Shown here: in pieces, positions 46,187-55,139 of the stretch | How positions within the stretch are numbered: position 1 is the stretch's first letter | How the letters are laid out: each line of letters starts with the position of its first letter | Source of the DNA: Gluconobacter thailandicus F149-1 = NBRC 100600 | GTDB lineage: Bacteria; Pseudomonadota; Alphaproteobacteria; Acetobacterales; Acetobacteraceae | Length of the DNA stretch: 64,000 nt | Reading direction: 5' to 3' | NCBI RefSeq assembly: GCF_000964465.1 | Contig: NZ_BANH01000025.1 | Span: 1 to 64,000 of the forward strand | Made by a program: the position numbers and the translations under genes | Notes under the pieces: generated by a model | Database searches by the model: none | What the model saw: the letters and a program-made list of their open reading frames with translations, nothing else | What the model was told of the DNA's origin: nothing

Positions 46187-46669
46187 ATGAATACCAATAA
46201 GTATTTCGCCGCTTTCGCTGCTCTTGGCCTTGCTTTCTCTGGCGCTGCTGTCGCCCAGACTGCGCCGCAGCCAGGTCAGCCGATCGTTCCTCCGGGAACA
46301 CAGGCCGTTATCACGCCAAATCATGTGCAGGCCGTTGGTGGCCTCAATGGCATTGCAACAGCCGCAACGCCCGGCACGCTGGGTGACAATGGCATGCCGT
46401 CCATCGACAATGCACAGGCTGGCAATGTGGCAGGCCTGACGTCCTACTGCATCCACAAGAAGCTGTCGTTGGGCACCGGGCCGCGTTCTGCGTCCCGTAA
46501 TCTGGCCAAGCGCGCCGACGTGCAGAACGACCAGTATTACTCGCTGGGTGGCCGTGGTCTTCTCCAGACCAGCAGCAACACGCCCTTCGATATTTCCACG
46601 CTGCCGAAGGACAAGCAGGTTCTGGTCTGCCGTGATCTCTTCAAGAAGGCCCAGAGCCTCGGTAACTGA
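46187..46669 (+). CDS. Small secreted DUF2501-like protein (second copy)
   Basis: 160 residues. Signal peptide (FAAFAALGLAFSGAAVAQ), then Pro/Gln-rich linker, then NVAGLTSYCIHKKLSLG, YYSLGGRGLLQ and VLVCRDLFKKAQSLGN. The same AG-x-x-x-YCI, Y-x-LG and terminal Cys pattern occurs in the protein at 4018-4419, so the two are diverged paralogues. The motif placement resembles E. coli YjjA (DUF2501), function unknown. It has a clean terminator. Confidence 0.75.
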   Translation: MNTNKYFAAFAALGLAFSGAAVAQTAPQPGQPIVPPGTQAVITPNHVQAVGGLNGIATAATPGTLGDNGMPSIDNAQAGNVAGLTSYCIHKKLSLGTGPRSASRNLAKRADVQNDQYYSLGGRGLLQTSSNTPFDISTLPKDKQVLVCRDLFKKAQSLGN

Positions 46670-46694
46670 AACTTCTGAGGTTTCGTCCTGAAAA

Positions 46695-46727
46695 GGCCCC
46701 GGGGGGTTATCCTCCGGGGCTTTTTTT
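46695..46727 (+). terminator. Terminator of the DUF2501-like gene
   Basis: GGCCCCGGGGGG / CCTCCGGGGC with a TTAT loop, then seven T. Confidence 0.9.
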
Positions 46728-46737
46728 GTGTCTGGCG

Positions 46738-47502
46738 TTAGCCGTTCCGGGCCTGCGCGGCGAAGGCGTTCAGCTTGATCAGTGTGTCGTCAAACTGCCC
46801 GTTGGCTTCGGCAAATCGCAGGAAGCGGACACGTTCCACAAGGATTTCCGGTGGTGTTGGCTGCTGGGAGAGGAGCGCCATGACTTCATCGGAAAATTCA
46901 TCGAGAGGCTGATAGCCCGGACGTGTTTCCTGACCTGGCGTTAGTCCCGTCTGGACCGCAGGCGGGGCCAGTTCAATGACTTCGACTTTCCCTTTCAGGA
47001 TTTCGCGAAGAGCGATCGTATAGGAATGGATCGCGGCCTTCGTGGCGTTGTAGGTTGGCGTGGTGGTCAACGGGACGAAGGCTAACCCGGATGTCACGTT
47101 GATGATGACAGCATCCTGCTGCTTCACCAGATGATCGGTCAGGGCGTTGATGAGGCGGATCGGGCCGAGCAGGTTCGTCGTGATCGTGGCTTCGGCGTCC
47201 GTCAGATCATGGGTCTTGGTGAGATCTTCAAACCGCATGATCCCGGCGTTGTTGATGATGACATTCACATCTGGATAGGCTTTCAGGAGACGATCCGAAA
47301 AATCGGCAATGCCTTCAGCACTCTCAATATCCAGCGTCAGGGCGTGCATATTGGGTCGCCCTGCAATGGCGCTCTCCAGGGCATCCTTCCGCCGTCCAGC
47401 GACAATGACTGTATTGCCCGCGTCATGCAGTCGATGTGCAAGGGCCTGCCCTATGCCCGAGCCGCCGCCGGTCATCAGGATCGTGTTTCCAGTCAGTTTC
47501 AT
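46738..47502 (-). CDS. SDR-family oxidoreductase (DltE-like)
   Basis: 254 residues. Cofactor motif NTILMTGGGSGIGQALAHRL with VAGRRKD (Arg-Arg favours NADPH), NNAGIMRF, catalytic Ser in INVTSGLAFVP and Tyr-Lys in YNATKAAIHSY. The C terminus differs from classical members and resembles the DltE/YdaD group of short-chain dehydrogenases. Substrate unknown. It is divergent from the HxlR regulator with about 105 bases between starts, the usual setting for a gene controlled by that regulator. Confidence 0.88.
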   Translation of the reverse strand: MKLTGNTILMTGGGSGIGQALAHRLHDAGNTVIVAGRRKDALESAIAGRPNMHALTLDIESAEGIADFSDRLLKAYPDVNVIINNAGIMRFEDLTKTHDLTDAEATITTNLLGPIRLINALTDHLVKQQDAVIINVTSGLAFVPLTTTPTYNATKAAIHSYTIALREILKGKVEVIELAPPAVQTGLTPGQETRPGYQPLDEFSDEVMALLSQQPTPPEILVERVRFLRFAEANGQFDDTLIKLNAFAAQARNG

Positions 47503-47537
47503 CGGAGTTGCTCCATCTTGAATTGGAACACTCTATC

Positions 47538-47547
47538 TAGCGGGCTA
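47538..47547. promoter_or_regulatory. Possible operator between the SDR and HxlR genes
   Basis: TAGC-GG-GCTA, a short perfect palindrome within CTATCTAGCGGGCTATCG in the divergent promoter. It is a candidate HxlR-family site only by position; no consensus can be claimed. Confidence 0.25.
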
Positions 47548-47607
47548 TCGTCGATCCGGAAGAAGGCACCCCAAAGATTTATACGCACCAGAAAGAGAGT
47601 GACCCCC

Positions 47608-48027
47608 ATGACGGATAACCCTTATGAGGCGTCTCCCGAACGCCGCGCCCAGCGTTTGGCAGAGACCGCCCCTCCGGAGTGTGACGCGCGTGTTGAGCAA
47701 CTGGTGACGGAACTGATCGGGCGTGTGGCTGACAAGTGGACGATGATCATTCTGGAAGTGCTTGAGGAGCACAGGGAACTGCGCTTCACGGAACTGGCGA
47801 GGAAGGTTGAGGGGATCAGCCAGAAAATGCTGACGCAAACGCTCCGTCATATGGAGCGTGACGGCATGGTCATCAGAACCATTCACCCCGTCATCCCGCC
47901 ACGCGTGGACTATCGTCTCACGCCGCTGGGTCTGAGCCTGGGCGCAGCATTCTGTGGGGTATGGATCTGGGCAGAGAAAAATCTGACGGAAGTGGAAGCG
48001 GCCCGGACCGCCTTCGATGCCAGATAA
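47608..48027 (+). CDS. HxlR-family transcriptional regulator
   Basis: 139 residues. Winged-helix protein of the HxlR/MarR-like group: LIGRVADKWTMIILEVLEEH, FTELARKVEGISQKMLTQTL (recognition helix), DGMVIRTIHPVIPPRVDYRL (wing), LTPLGLSLG. Such regulators often sense electrophiles or redox state through cysteines; the single Cys in PPECDARVE near the N terminus matches a common sensor position. It likely controls the divergent SDR. ATG 47608 is used; an open frame extends upstream to 47131 but covers the SDR on the other strand. Confidence 0.9.
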   Translation: MTDNPYEASPERRAQRLAETAPPECDARVEQLVTELIGRVADKWTMIILEVLEEHRELRFTELARKVEGISQKMLTQTLRHMERDGMVIRTIHPVIPPRVDYRLTPLGLSLGAAFCGVWIWAEKNLTEVEAARTAFDAR

Positions 48028-48030
48028 GGC

Positions 48031-48059
48031 CCATGCCTGACAGGATATGTCAGGCATGG
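48031..48059. terminator. Bidirectional hairpin
   Basis: Perfect 12-bp stem CCATGCCTGACA / TGTCAGGCATGG with loop GGATA in the convergent gap of hxlR and opgH genes. Confidence 0.75.
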
Positions 48060-48067
48060 AAAAGAGC

Positions 48068-50242
48068 TTACTCGGGCAGCTGCTCGAGCAGGGCCACACC
48101 TTCGGCAGACCCGAGGACGGCGGCTTTTTCCTGACGGTTCAACTTGGAAAGGGCCGTTTTGAGGGACGAGGCTTCCTTCAGCTTGACCAGACCAACCAGC
48201 AGGTTTGCATCAATCGCACTGCCCGGTTTGCGAGCGGGAGGAAGCGCACCAAGATGCGCGTCGAGAAGGGCGCGATCTGTCCGAAGCAGTGCAAATGCTT
48301 CGTTGGGTGGCTGGTGCGGCGCACGCATGGCCTCGGTCCGCAGGCGGTCATTCTCTGCCGCAAGGCGGAGGATCGGGGGCGGGGCTGTTTCTTCCTCGAT
48401 CAGCAGTAGTCCGGCCGTGCGCAACCCAAGACCGACATCGCGGCTCGCCGTCAGGGCAGCAAGCGGAATAGCCAGGACAAGTCCCAGCAGCACAGGCGTC
48501 ATCCACAGGAAGAGTGCCTGCGACACGGACCATGCCGCTGCCGCCAGAAGGAGACCGAACACCGTATAGACCCAGTATCCACGCGCCACTTCACGGAGTG
48601 ACACGCGGCCATCTTCGCGGTTCTGGGCATTCCAGCCTGAATCGCGGCCCAGCAGGATGGAAATCACGCCGGACGTCTGGATCAGCATGGCAATCGGGGC
48701 AATGAGGCCGCCAATCAGCGTTTCCAGAATGATGGACAGGAACAGCCGTATGACACCGCCCGATCCGCGGAGTGCCGCCCGATCAAAGAGCATGGCGATG
48801 AAGGCCAGCCCCTTGGGAGCCAGCAGAATGCCCATTGTGCCAATGAACACGAACTTCGCCTGCACCGGATCGACCCGTGGCCAGTGCGGGTAAAGCGTCG
48901 GCTTCGTGCCGAAATATTCCGGATGATAGAAATGCGACTGAAGGGAAATCAGGATTCCGAACAGCAGGAACAGCAGCCATAGCGGGGACATGACATACGA
49001 GCCGATGCCCGTGAGCATATGGGTCCGGCTGACCCAGTGCAGGCCCTTTGTTCCAAGGATCTTGGCGTGCTGGAGATTACCCTGACACCAGCGGCGGTCG
49101 CGGATGGCCACGTCCGTCAATGAAGGTGGGCTTTCTTCATACGATCCAAACAGCCCTGGCACCATGTGAATGGCCCAGCCGCCACGGCGCATCAGAGCCG
49201 CTTCAACGAAGTCATGGCTCAGGATGTGGCCACCGAAAGGTGGGCGTCCCTTCAGATGTGGGAGACCAGCCTGTTCAGCAAAGGCGCGGGTGCGGATGAT
49301 AGCGTTATGGCCCCAGTAATTGCCTTCGGAACCGTGCCACCAGGCAATGCCATGTGCGATGAGCGGGCCGTAAACACGTCCGGCAAACTGCTGCATCCGC
49401 GCAAAAAGCGTACGGCCACCAACGATTACCGGCAACGTCTGGATCAGGCCAACGCCTTCGTGGTTCTCCATGGCGGATACGACACGGACGATCAGGCTGC
49501 CATCCATGACGCTATCGGCATCGAGCGTGAGCATCTGTTGGTAGGAGCCACCAAAACGCGTCACCCAGTCATGCAGGTTTCCGGCCTTGCGGTCCGTATT
49601 CTGGTGGCGGCGACGGTAGAAGATGCGTTGATGGTCGCCGGTAGCCTGACGGAATGCCAGAAAAGCCCGTTCTTCCTGCAGCCAGACATCCGGATTGGTC
49701 GTGTCAGAGAGGAGAAAGAAATCAAACGCATCGATCTGGCCAGTCGCCTGAATGCTGTCGTAGATAGCTTTCAGGCCCGCAAGGACCCGTGTGGGGTCCT
49801 CGTTGTAGGTGGGCATCAGGACGGCTGTTTTGGCCTTCAGCTGCGGCAACGCTCCGGTGCGATGGATGCCCAGCCCCAGGCCACCACGGCAGATCAGGGA
49901 CACAAACCCGCCGAGACTGGATGTGAAGGACAGCGCAATCCAGAATCCCAGAATGGCAAACAGCACCAGAACAATCACGCCGAGTGTTGAGACACCCAGC
50001 GAGTTGAAGACCTGGTTGATTTTGTAAACGCCGAAGCCCGTCAGCAGGATGGCCGTGCCGAACACGAACAGCCGACGCAGCCAGAGCAGCTTCGGTGTTG
50101 TGTCCAGAATGCGGAAAGGTCGCCCGTGGCGATCCGGCTGCTGATGGAGGTTCTGAGGCTCCATCTTGAGAGGGGCCTCACGGGGAAGAAAAGGGGCTTC
50201 GGACGGGGAAAAATCTGTCACGGCGTCCAACGGTACATCCAT
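48068..50242 (-). CDS. opgH: Glucans biosynthesis glucosyltransferase OpgH
   Basis: 724 residues. An inner-membrane family-2 glycosyltransferase with cytoplasmic catalytic domain flanked by membrane helices. The catalytic signature is visible: VLMPTYNEDPTRVLAGLKAI, TLDADSVMDGSL (DxD), and RDRRWCQGNLQH, a Q/RxxRW-like motif. It polymerises the beta-linked backbone of osmoregulated periplasmic glucans. A GTG at 50221 that overlaps the opgG stop (GTGA) is an alternative start to ATG 50242; either way the two genes overlap and are co-translated. The C terminus is longer than usual and ends in an Ala/Glu-rich tail. Confidence 0.95.
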   Translation of the reverse strand: MDVPLDAVTDFSPSEAPFLPREAPLKMEPQNLHQQPDRHGRPFRILDTTPKLLWLRRLFVFGTAILLTGFGVYKINQVFNSLGVSTLGVIVLVLFAILGFWIALSFTSSLGGFVSLICRGGLGLGIHRTGALPQLKAKTAVLMPTYNEDPTRVLAGLKAIYDSIQATGQIDAFDFFLLSDTTNPDVWLQEERAFLAFRQATGDHQRIFYRRRHQNTDRKAGNLHDWVTRFGGSYQQMLTLDADSVMDGSLIVRVVSAMENHEGVGLIQTLPVIVGGRTLFARMQQFAGRVYGPLIAHGIAWWHGSEGNYWGHNAIIRTRAFAEQAGLPHLKGRPPFGGHILSHDFVEAALMRRGGWAIHMVPGLFGSYEESPPSLTDVAIRDRRWCQGNLQHAKILGTKGLHWVSRTHMLTGIGSYVMSPLWLLFLLFGILISLQSHFYHPEYFGTKPTLYPHWPRVDPVQAKFVFIGTMGILLAPKGLAFIAMLFDRAALRGSGGVIRLFLSIILETLIGGLIAPIAMLIQTSGVISILLGRDSGWNAQNREDGRVSLREVARGYWVYTVFGLLLAAAAWSVSQALFLWMTPVLLGLVLAIPLAALTASRDVGLGLRTAGLLLIEEETAPPPILRLAAENDRLRTEAMRAPHQPPNEAFALLRTDRALLDAHLGALPPARKPGSAIDANLLVGLVKLKEASSLKTALSKLNRQEKAAVLGSAEGVALLEQLPE

Positions 50243-51765
50243 TTTTCAGAAATCGGGCCCTGATCGTTTGCAAGCTGGGCCTGTAGTTCGGAGGCCTTGG
50301 CATCTCCTGGTACAAATTCGAACGTTGTCCGCCAACCCTTGATATTCGGATTGGGCTCTACGACGACATTGCGGATTGTGCCGGGCGTGCTCTGTGAGAT
50401 CAGATGAAAGTGCGCATCCTGTGGGACATTCTGGAAGGGAGCGCCCGTAAAGTCGATGACAAACATCCGGGCTTCCGAATGATCTGTCACGGCGCCAATC
50501 CGGGTTCCCCCTACGCGGGCGAGAGGGGTTGGCCACGGCGTGTCCCAGCCCCAGTACATGCGGTAGGTAAAGCTGTATTCCTGCCCCGCCTTGAGGGGTG
50601 CCTTCGGGCGCCAGAAGGACACGATATTGTCGTTCACTTCATTCGGCGTTGGAATTTCCACCAGATCGACAGCACCGTCGCCCCAGTTGCCGATCGGCTC
50701 AATCCATAGGGACGGCCGCTTCTCGTAATTGAGGGCCAGATCCTCATAATCATGGAACGACCGCTTGCGCTGCATCAGGCCAAAGCCATGCGGGCTGCTG
50801 TCCTGAAAAGCAGAGAACTGAAGATCGGTCGGGTTGACGAGCGGGCGATAGAGCTGCTGGCCAGAGCCAGTCCAGACCTGAAGTGCCTCGCTGTCATGGG
50901 CAGCCGGGCGCCAGTCATCGACGTGATTGTGCTCGTTGGCATCGAAATAGAACATGCCGGTCAGCGGCGCGATGCCGGACTCGGTAATATCCTGTCTTGG
51001 GAAAAACGATGACTGAACATCGAAAACAGTCGTGTCGCCGGGGCGGATCGTGAAGCGGAAAGCACCGGTAACGGATGGACTGTCGAGAAGTGCGTGGATT
51101 ACGACGGATTCAACGCCCGGCTCAGGTTTTTCCAACCAGAATTCCCGGAAAAGGGCAAATTCCTCGCCCTTTGAATTACCCGTACCATTCCCGAAGCCGC
51201 GCGCTGAAAGGCCATAATTCTGGCCTTTGGCGACGGCACGGAAATAAGAGGCGCCAAGGAAAACGGCACATTCTTCCATCACGCCGGGTGTATTGATGGC
51301 GTAGCGCAGCCGCAGACCGGCAAAGCCCAGATCATCCGTCACCCGCAGCATTGAGTTGGCGTAGGTGAAGAGATCCGGATCATAGGCGATAGGTGTCGAT
51401 TGACCGCCAATGACTTCGTTCATTCCAATCCGGGGCTTGTAAAGAAAGCCACGTGGAAAGAACTCGACTTCAAAAGCCAGGTTCTGTCCGTGCCACAGGG
51501 CGCGGTCTGGATTGAACACGATGCCACGGAACTGATCGAAATCGAGATTGGCAATTGCCGAGGGCAGACTCTGGGGGGGAGGAGCGTAAGGCGATCTGGA
51601 AAGTTTTTCTGCAATGGCGCGCACGGTCCCGTTGTCAAACGGAACAGTTTTCGGAGCCTGCTTTACAGCAGGCGGCGCGGACTGAGCATAAGCCATACGA
51701 CCGGAAGCACCCATAAGGGACATCCCAGCTCCAAGCTTTACCAGATCACGACGCAGGATACTCAT
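50218..51765 (-). CDS. opgG: Periplasmic glucans biosynthesis protein OpgG
   Basis: 515 residues. A Tat signal peptide is evident (RRDLVKLGAGMSLMGASG), so it folds before export. The mature protein matches OpgG from LDFDQFRGIVFNPDRALWHG to FEFVPGDAKASELQ, including DNDNEHNH-like EHNHVDDWRPAAHDSEALQ (as DANEHNHVDDW) and FSYTYRMYWGWDTPWPTPLA. It acts in the periplasm on the nascent glucan, in concert with OpgH. Upstream of opgH in one operon, as in enterics. Start ATG 51765. Confidence 0.95.
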   Translation of the reverse strand: MSILRRDLVKLGAGMSLMGASGRMAYAQSAPPAVKQAPKTVPFDNGTVRAIAEKLSRSPYAPPPQSLPSAIANLDFDQFRGIVFNPDRALWHGQNLAFEVEFFPRGFLYKPRIGMNEVIGGQSTPIAYDPDLFTYANSMLRVTDDLGFAGLRLRYAINTPGVMEECAVFLGASYFRAVAKGQNYGLSARGFGNGTGNSKGEEFALFREFWLEKPEPGVESVVIHALLDSPSVTGAFRFTIRPGDTTVFDVQSSFFPRQDITESGIAPLTGMFYFDANEHNHVDDWRPAAHDSEALQVWTGSGQQLYRPLVNPTDLQFSAFQDSSPHGFGLMQRKRSFHDYEDLALNYEKRPSLWIEPIGNWGDGAVDLVEIPTPNEVNDNIVSFWRPKAPLKAGQEYSFTYRMYWGWDTPWPTPLARVGGTRIGAVTDHSEARMFVIDFTGAPFQNVPQDAHFHLISQSTPGTIRNVVVEPNPNIKGWRTTFEFVPGDAKASELQAQLANDQGPISEKWMYRWTP

Positions 51766-51930
51766 ACTTTTCCCTACAGTCCCAGTTTCTGCCGAACTCC
51801 CGAAATCGGAGTGGTCATTACCTACCGATACGCCGGAAGCAGTTCGTTGCGAAGAGACGTTCTATGATTGGAGAGTTATTTCACAAGGGTTGGACATGTC
51901 CTTTTCATGGCATCACCGGGACAGGACACA

Positions 51931-52581
51931 TCATTGTGAACTCTGTTGCTGACAGAGATGAAAGGGTGGAACGCGCTCGGACATTTCGGAAACAACCGTC
52001 TCGTTTATGGACTCAAGCTGAGGAACGCTGAACAGTATCCGGACGTTCCCGAACCTTGCGATATCCCGTGCATTTCCTGGATTTTCAGGGCCGCTGAGCA
52101 CCACTCCAAGAACCGGGATGCCGCGTTTGCGCAGGGCTTCCAGGCTCAGAAGGGTATGGTTGATTGTGCCCAGCCCACTCCGGGCGACCAGAACGACCGG
52201 CAGATCCATTTGCTGAACCAGATCGATCATCAGCATGTCTTCCCGAACTGGCACCATCAGGCCGCCCGCCCCCTCAACCACGAGGGGGGATTGTACGGCA
52301 GGAAGCACCAGACGGCCCGGGTTGATGGTCATGCCCTCCAGATTGGCGGCGGCCAGAGGCGCCAGCGGGGCTTTCAGACCGTAGGCCGGGGCGATGATCC
52401 GGTTGGGAGTCAGTCCGGCCAAGGTGCGGACAGTCGGCGTGTCTCCTGCTTCGTCGGCCAGACCGGTCTGAAGTGGTTTCCAGTAAATGGCGTTCCACGC
52501 TTTCGTCAGAATCGCGCTGACGAGTGTTTTGCCAATTTCCGTGTCTGTTCCAGTGACGAACACGCCGCGAAAAGTGCTCAT
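51931..52581 (-). CDS. bioD: Dethiobiotin synthetase BioD
   Basis: 216 residues. P-loop VFVTGTDTEIGKTLVSA, substrate region WKPLQTGLADEAGDTPTVRT, and VVEGAGGLMVPVREDMLMID with LVARSGLGTINHTLLSLEAL, all BioD landmarks. It closes the ureido ring of biotin using ATP, CO2 and DAPA. The last gene of the biotin operon; its ATG overlaps the bioC stop by four bases. There is no bioB gene in the operon. Confidence 0.95.
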   Translation of the reverse strand: MSTFRGVFVTGTDTEIGKTLVSAILTKAWNAIYWKPLQTGLADEAGDTPTVRTLAGLTPNRIIAPAYGLKAPLAPLAAANLEGMTINPGRLVLPAVQSPLVVEGAGGLMVPVREDMLMIDLVQQMDLPVVLVARSGLGTINHTLLSLEALRKRGIPVLGVVLSGPENPGNARDIARFGNVRILFSVPQLESINETVVSEMSERVPPFHLCQQQSSQ

Positions 52582-53345
52582 GGAGTGTCCTTCCTGAAAA
52601 TTCCGAGACCAATCCTGTAGGTCACAGTCTGATGGTGTCTGTCAAAGTGCCGCATGGCCCGACGCAGGCCGCCTAGACTTGCCGGAGTACTGCCAGACTG
52701 CGGCAGGGAGGCGCCGATCTGGCGAAGTTTGCGCAGGAAAACGCGGGCATTTGGTACTGGATCATGAAGGGTGATGACGTCCCAGGTTCCAGAACCGCCG
52801 CTGGGCCATTCCCGCTGAAGGGTTGATGCGTCCGCATAATGAGGAACGCCGCAGGGCGCGCTTTCCTGTTCGCAGGACGAGCGCCATTCCCCGAGGCTTC
52901 CCGGCAGAAGTGTCGTGAGCATGAGCGAGCCGCCGGGTGCGAGTTTCTGGCACAGGCGCTGAAGTGCGACCGGGCGGTTTTCAAACCACTGGAAGCAGAG
53001 ACTGGATGCGATCAGATCGAAGAGGCCGTCCACGTCTGGATGTTCGCCATCCATGATGCGGAAGGTGACAGGCCGGTCTGTCAGCCGTTCCTGTGCCCGG
53101 GCGATCATGCCGGGGGCCAGATCCGTAGCGATCAGGGGGCTGTCGGGAAAGGTAGCGGAGAGCTGTTCGGTCAGGAAGCCTGTGCCGCAGCCAAACTCCA
53201 AGATTCGTGACGGGTGTGAAAGTGCCAGTTCTTTGCGGATACGTTCGGCCAGAAGCTCGGCGCAGCGATACTGGATATCTGCCGCGGCATCATAGTCCTG
53301 CGCGGCGTTGAACCGTTGAGCAATCTGGTGCTTGCGCTCATCCAT
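52578..53345 (-). CDS. bioC: Malonyl-ACP O-methyltransferase BioC
   Basis: 255 residues. SAM-binding motif ILEFGCGTGFLTEQLSATFP, DLAPGMIARAQERL, and DGEHPDVDGLFDLIASSLCFQWFENR, the family pattern. It methylates malonyl-ACP to disguise it as a fatty-acid primer in pimelate synthesis. It overlaps the esterase gene upstream by eight bases. Start ATG 53345. Confidence 0.93.
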   Translation of the reverse strand: MDERKHQIAQRFNAAQDYDAAADIQYRCAELLAERIRKELALSHPSRILEFGCGTGFLTEQLSATFPDSPLIATDLAPGMIARAQERLTDRPVTFRIMDGEHPDVDGLFDLIASSLCFQWFENRPVALQRLCQKLAPGGSLMLTTLLPGSLGEWRSSCEQESAPCGVPHYADASTLQREWPSGGSGTWDVITLHDPVPNARVFLRKLRQIGASLPQSGSTPASLGGLRRAMRHFDRHHQTVTYRIGLGIFRKDTP

Positions 53346-53964
53346 GGCGTGCGAACCATTGTCGGATAGAGTCGGCGCAAAGAGCGGGTTCCGCCAGAGG
53401 CAGGAGGTGTCCTCCGTCCACGATTGAGCCGGGGCTGGAAAAGCCGAGCCGGGCTGGTGGGAACGGGTCTGACTGCCCTGTCATCCAGTGCAGGCGATCA
53501 CCCCATCTGGCGGCCTGCTCCCGTGCGTCGTCCAGCAGCAGTTTTTCCAGTCCAGCATCAAGCCGTTCGATAGCCGGCGGCCCAGGCACAGGCTCATCCG
53601 TGCCGCACCGGTTTCGGAAGTCGGCCAGGACGGTTTCCGGGGATTTCTGAAGCTGGCGCCTCATCCGTTCCAGAACACGTGCCGGAACGCCGTCTGGATA
53701 GTCGCCGGCAGCGGAGAAACGGGCAAATCCGTTAAAAAGGACAAGGCCTTCGCACCCTGGAAGATCCTGCTCCAGAAGTGAGAGGCTGCCTGCTGAATGT
53801 CCGACGGCAAGATAAGGCGTTTGGGGCAGCGGCGGATGGGATGGGGCGCCGAAATAGCCAGCGTCCACGACGTAAGCTTCGACGCCCGGCAAGTGGTCCA
53901 GCATGGGGTTCCAGAACGACGCATCAAATCCCCAGCCATGCACCAGATAGAGGGGAAGACTCAT
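53338..53964 (-). CDS. Compact BioH-like alpha/beta hydrolase
   Basis: 208 residues, clearly shorter than E. coli BioH (256). LYLVHGWGFDASFW matches the BioH oxyanion region, the nucleophile is Ser57 in VGHSAGSLSLL, with Asp166 in TGQSDPFPP and His186 in DGGHLLPLAEP. It probably cleaves pimeloyl-ACP methyl ester to end the chain-elongation stage. Its place between bioF and bioC and the missing second esterase support that. ATG 53964 overlaps the bioF stop (ATGA); the long frame extending to 54423 is a shadow of bioF. It could be another of the BioG/BioH/BioV-type convergent esterases. Confidence 0.85.
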   Translation of the reverse strand: MSLPLYLVHGWGFDASFWNPMLDHLPGVEAYVVDAGYFGAPSHPPLPQTPYLAVGHSAGSLSLLEQDLPGCEGLVLFNGFARFSAAGDYPDGVPARVLERMRRQLQKSPETVLADFRNRCGTDEPVPGPPAIERLDAGLEKLLLDDAREQAARWGDRLHWMTGQSDPFPPARLGFSSPGSIVDGGHLLPLAEPALCADSIRQWFARHG

Positions 53965-55139
53965 TGCTCCTTGCCCACCAGTCGAATGATGGCGGCGGCC
54001 AAACGCTCGACGTCGGCATCCTGGAGACCGACATGCAGGGCAATCCGCAACCGCGCCGTTCCAGCCGGAACAGTGGGAGGGCGGATTGCCACGGTCAGGA
54101 ACCCTTCGCCCTCCAGAGCTGTCGCAACATCCAGTGCACGTTGAGCCTCCCCTATCAGAACAGGGACGATCTGCGTCGTGGATTCGGCGGTATCGAACCC
54201 GGCGTTGTTCAGGATGGTCCGCAACGTCCCGGCCTGCCCCAGCAGGGTTTTCCGCTCCGTGTCCATGCCAGGAATGACGTCCAGGGCGGTATCTATGGCC
54301 CCGAGAACCGCTGGAGGAAGGGCCGTACTGTAGATGAATCCAGAAGCGTGATTGATGAGATAGTCGCAGAGCAGTCGGGAGCCGGCGATATAGGCGCCCA
54401 TTCCGCCGAGTGCCTTGCTGCATGTGCCCATGGTCAGATCGGCCAGACCGCCGGAAAGACCCTCCCCCTGCGGCCCCAGAACGCCAGTGGCGTGCGCTTC
54501 GTCAACATACAGAAACGCGTCATAACGGTCTGCCAGCGACCGAAGGGCCGGGATGTCCGCGCGGTCTCCGTCCATGGAGAACACGCTTTCCGTCACGATC
54601 ATTCGCAGGCCGGGCGTGGCAGCTTCGCGCTTCAGGAGTGTTTCCAGATGGGCAAGGTCGTTGTGACGGAACCGGACCTGCCGAACGCCCGCAGCTGCGC
54701 ATCCATGATGAAGGCTGGCATGATTCAAACGGTCCGAAAAAACGATCATCGGATGGCCGGTCTGGGCCACCGAAAGGGCGCAGAGTGCCGGGACGACGGA
54801 GGCATTCGCCTGCCAGCCTGAGGCAAACAGGAGCGCTGCGTCACAGTGCTTGAACCGGGCCAGTTTTTCTTCGACAGCCTGATGCAGATCCAACGTGCCA
54901 CTCACCAGCCGGGATGCCCGCGCTCCGGTTCCATATCGAAGGGCCCAGTCTGCTGCCCGTTCCCGCAACAGGGGATGATCCGCAAGGCCCAGATAATCGT
55001 TGGAGGAAACGTCAATCAGACGCTGTCCATCGCGCAGGATTGCTCCTGTCTCGCGGGTGACGGGTCGTAGAACCCGGCGGGTACCGACCGCATCACGTTT
55101 CTGAAGAGCCGCAGCGAAATGGGCGTCAAACAGGGTCAT
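53961..55139 (-). CDS. bioF: 8-amino-7-oxononanoate synthase BioF
   Basis: 392 residues, PLP enzyme that joins pimeloyl-ACP and alanine with loss of CO2. The N-terminal DVSSNDYLGLADHPLL, YGTGARASRLVSGT, FVDEAHATGV-like YVDEAHATGVLGPQGEG and the PLP-lysine region TMGTCSKALGGMGAYIAG are intact. The stop of bioA overlaps its start (four bases). Nothing unusual. Confidence 0.95.
   Translation of the reverse strand: MTLFDAHFAAALQKRDAVGTRRVLRPVTRETGAILRDGQRLIDVSSNDYLGLADHPLLRERAADWALRYGTGARASRLVSGTLDLHQAVEEKLARFKHCDAALLFASGWQANASVVPALCALSVAQTGHPMIVFSDRLNHASLHHGCAAAGVRQVRFRHNDLAHLETLLKREAATPGLRMIVTESVFSMDGDRADIPALRSLADRYDAFLYVDEAHATGVLGPQGEGLSGGLADLTMGTCSKALGGMGAYIAGSRLLCDYLINHASGFIYSTALPPAVLGAIDTALDVIPGMDTERKTLLGQAGTLRTILNNAGFDTAESTTQIVPVLIGEAQRALDVATALEGEGFLTVAIRPPTVPAGTARLRIALHVGLQDADVERLAAAIIRLVGKEQ

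Noticed and set aside
47131-47607. Long N-terminal extension of the HxlR gene
   Set aside because: It covers the SDR gene on the other strand; the regulator aligns from ATG 47608 and has a ribosome site there.
53338-54423. A single 361-codon minus frame covering the BioH-like gene
   Set aside because: The first 153 codons are an off-frame reading of bioF; the hydrolase begins at 53964.
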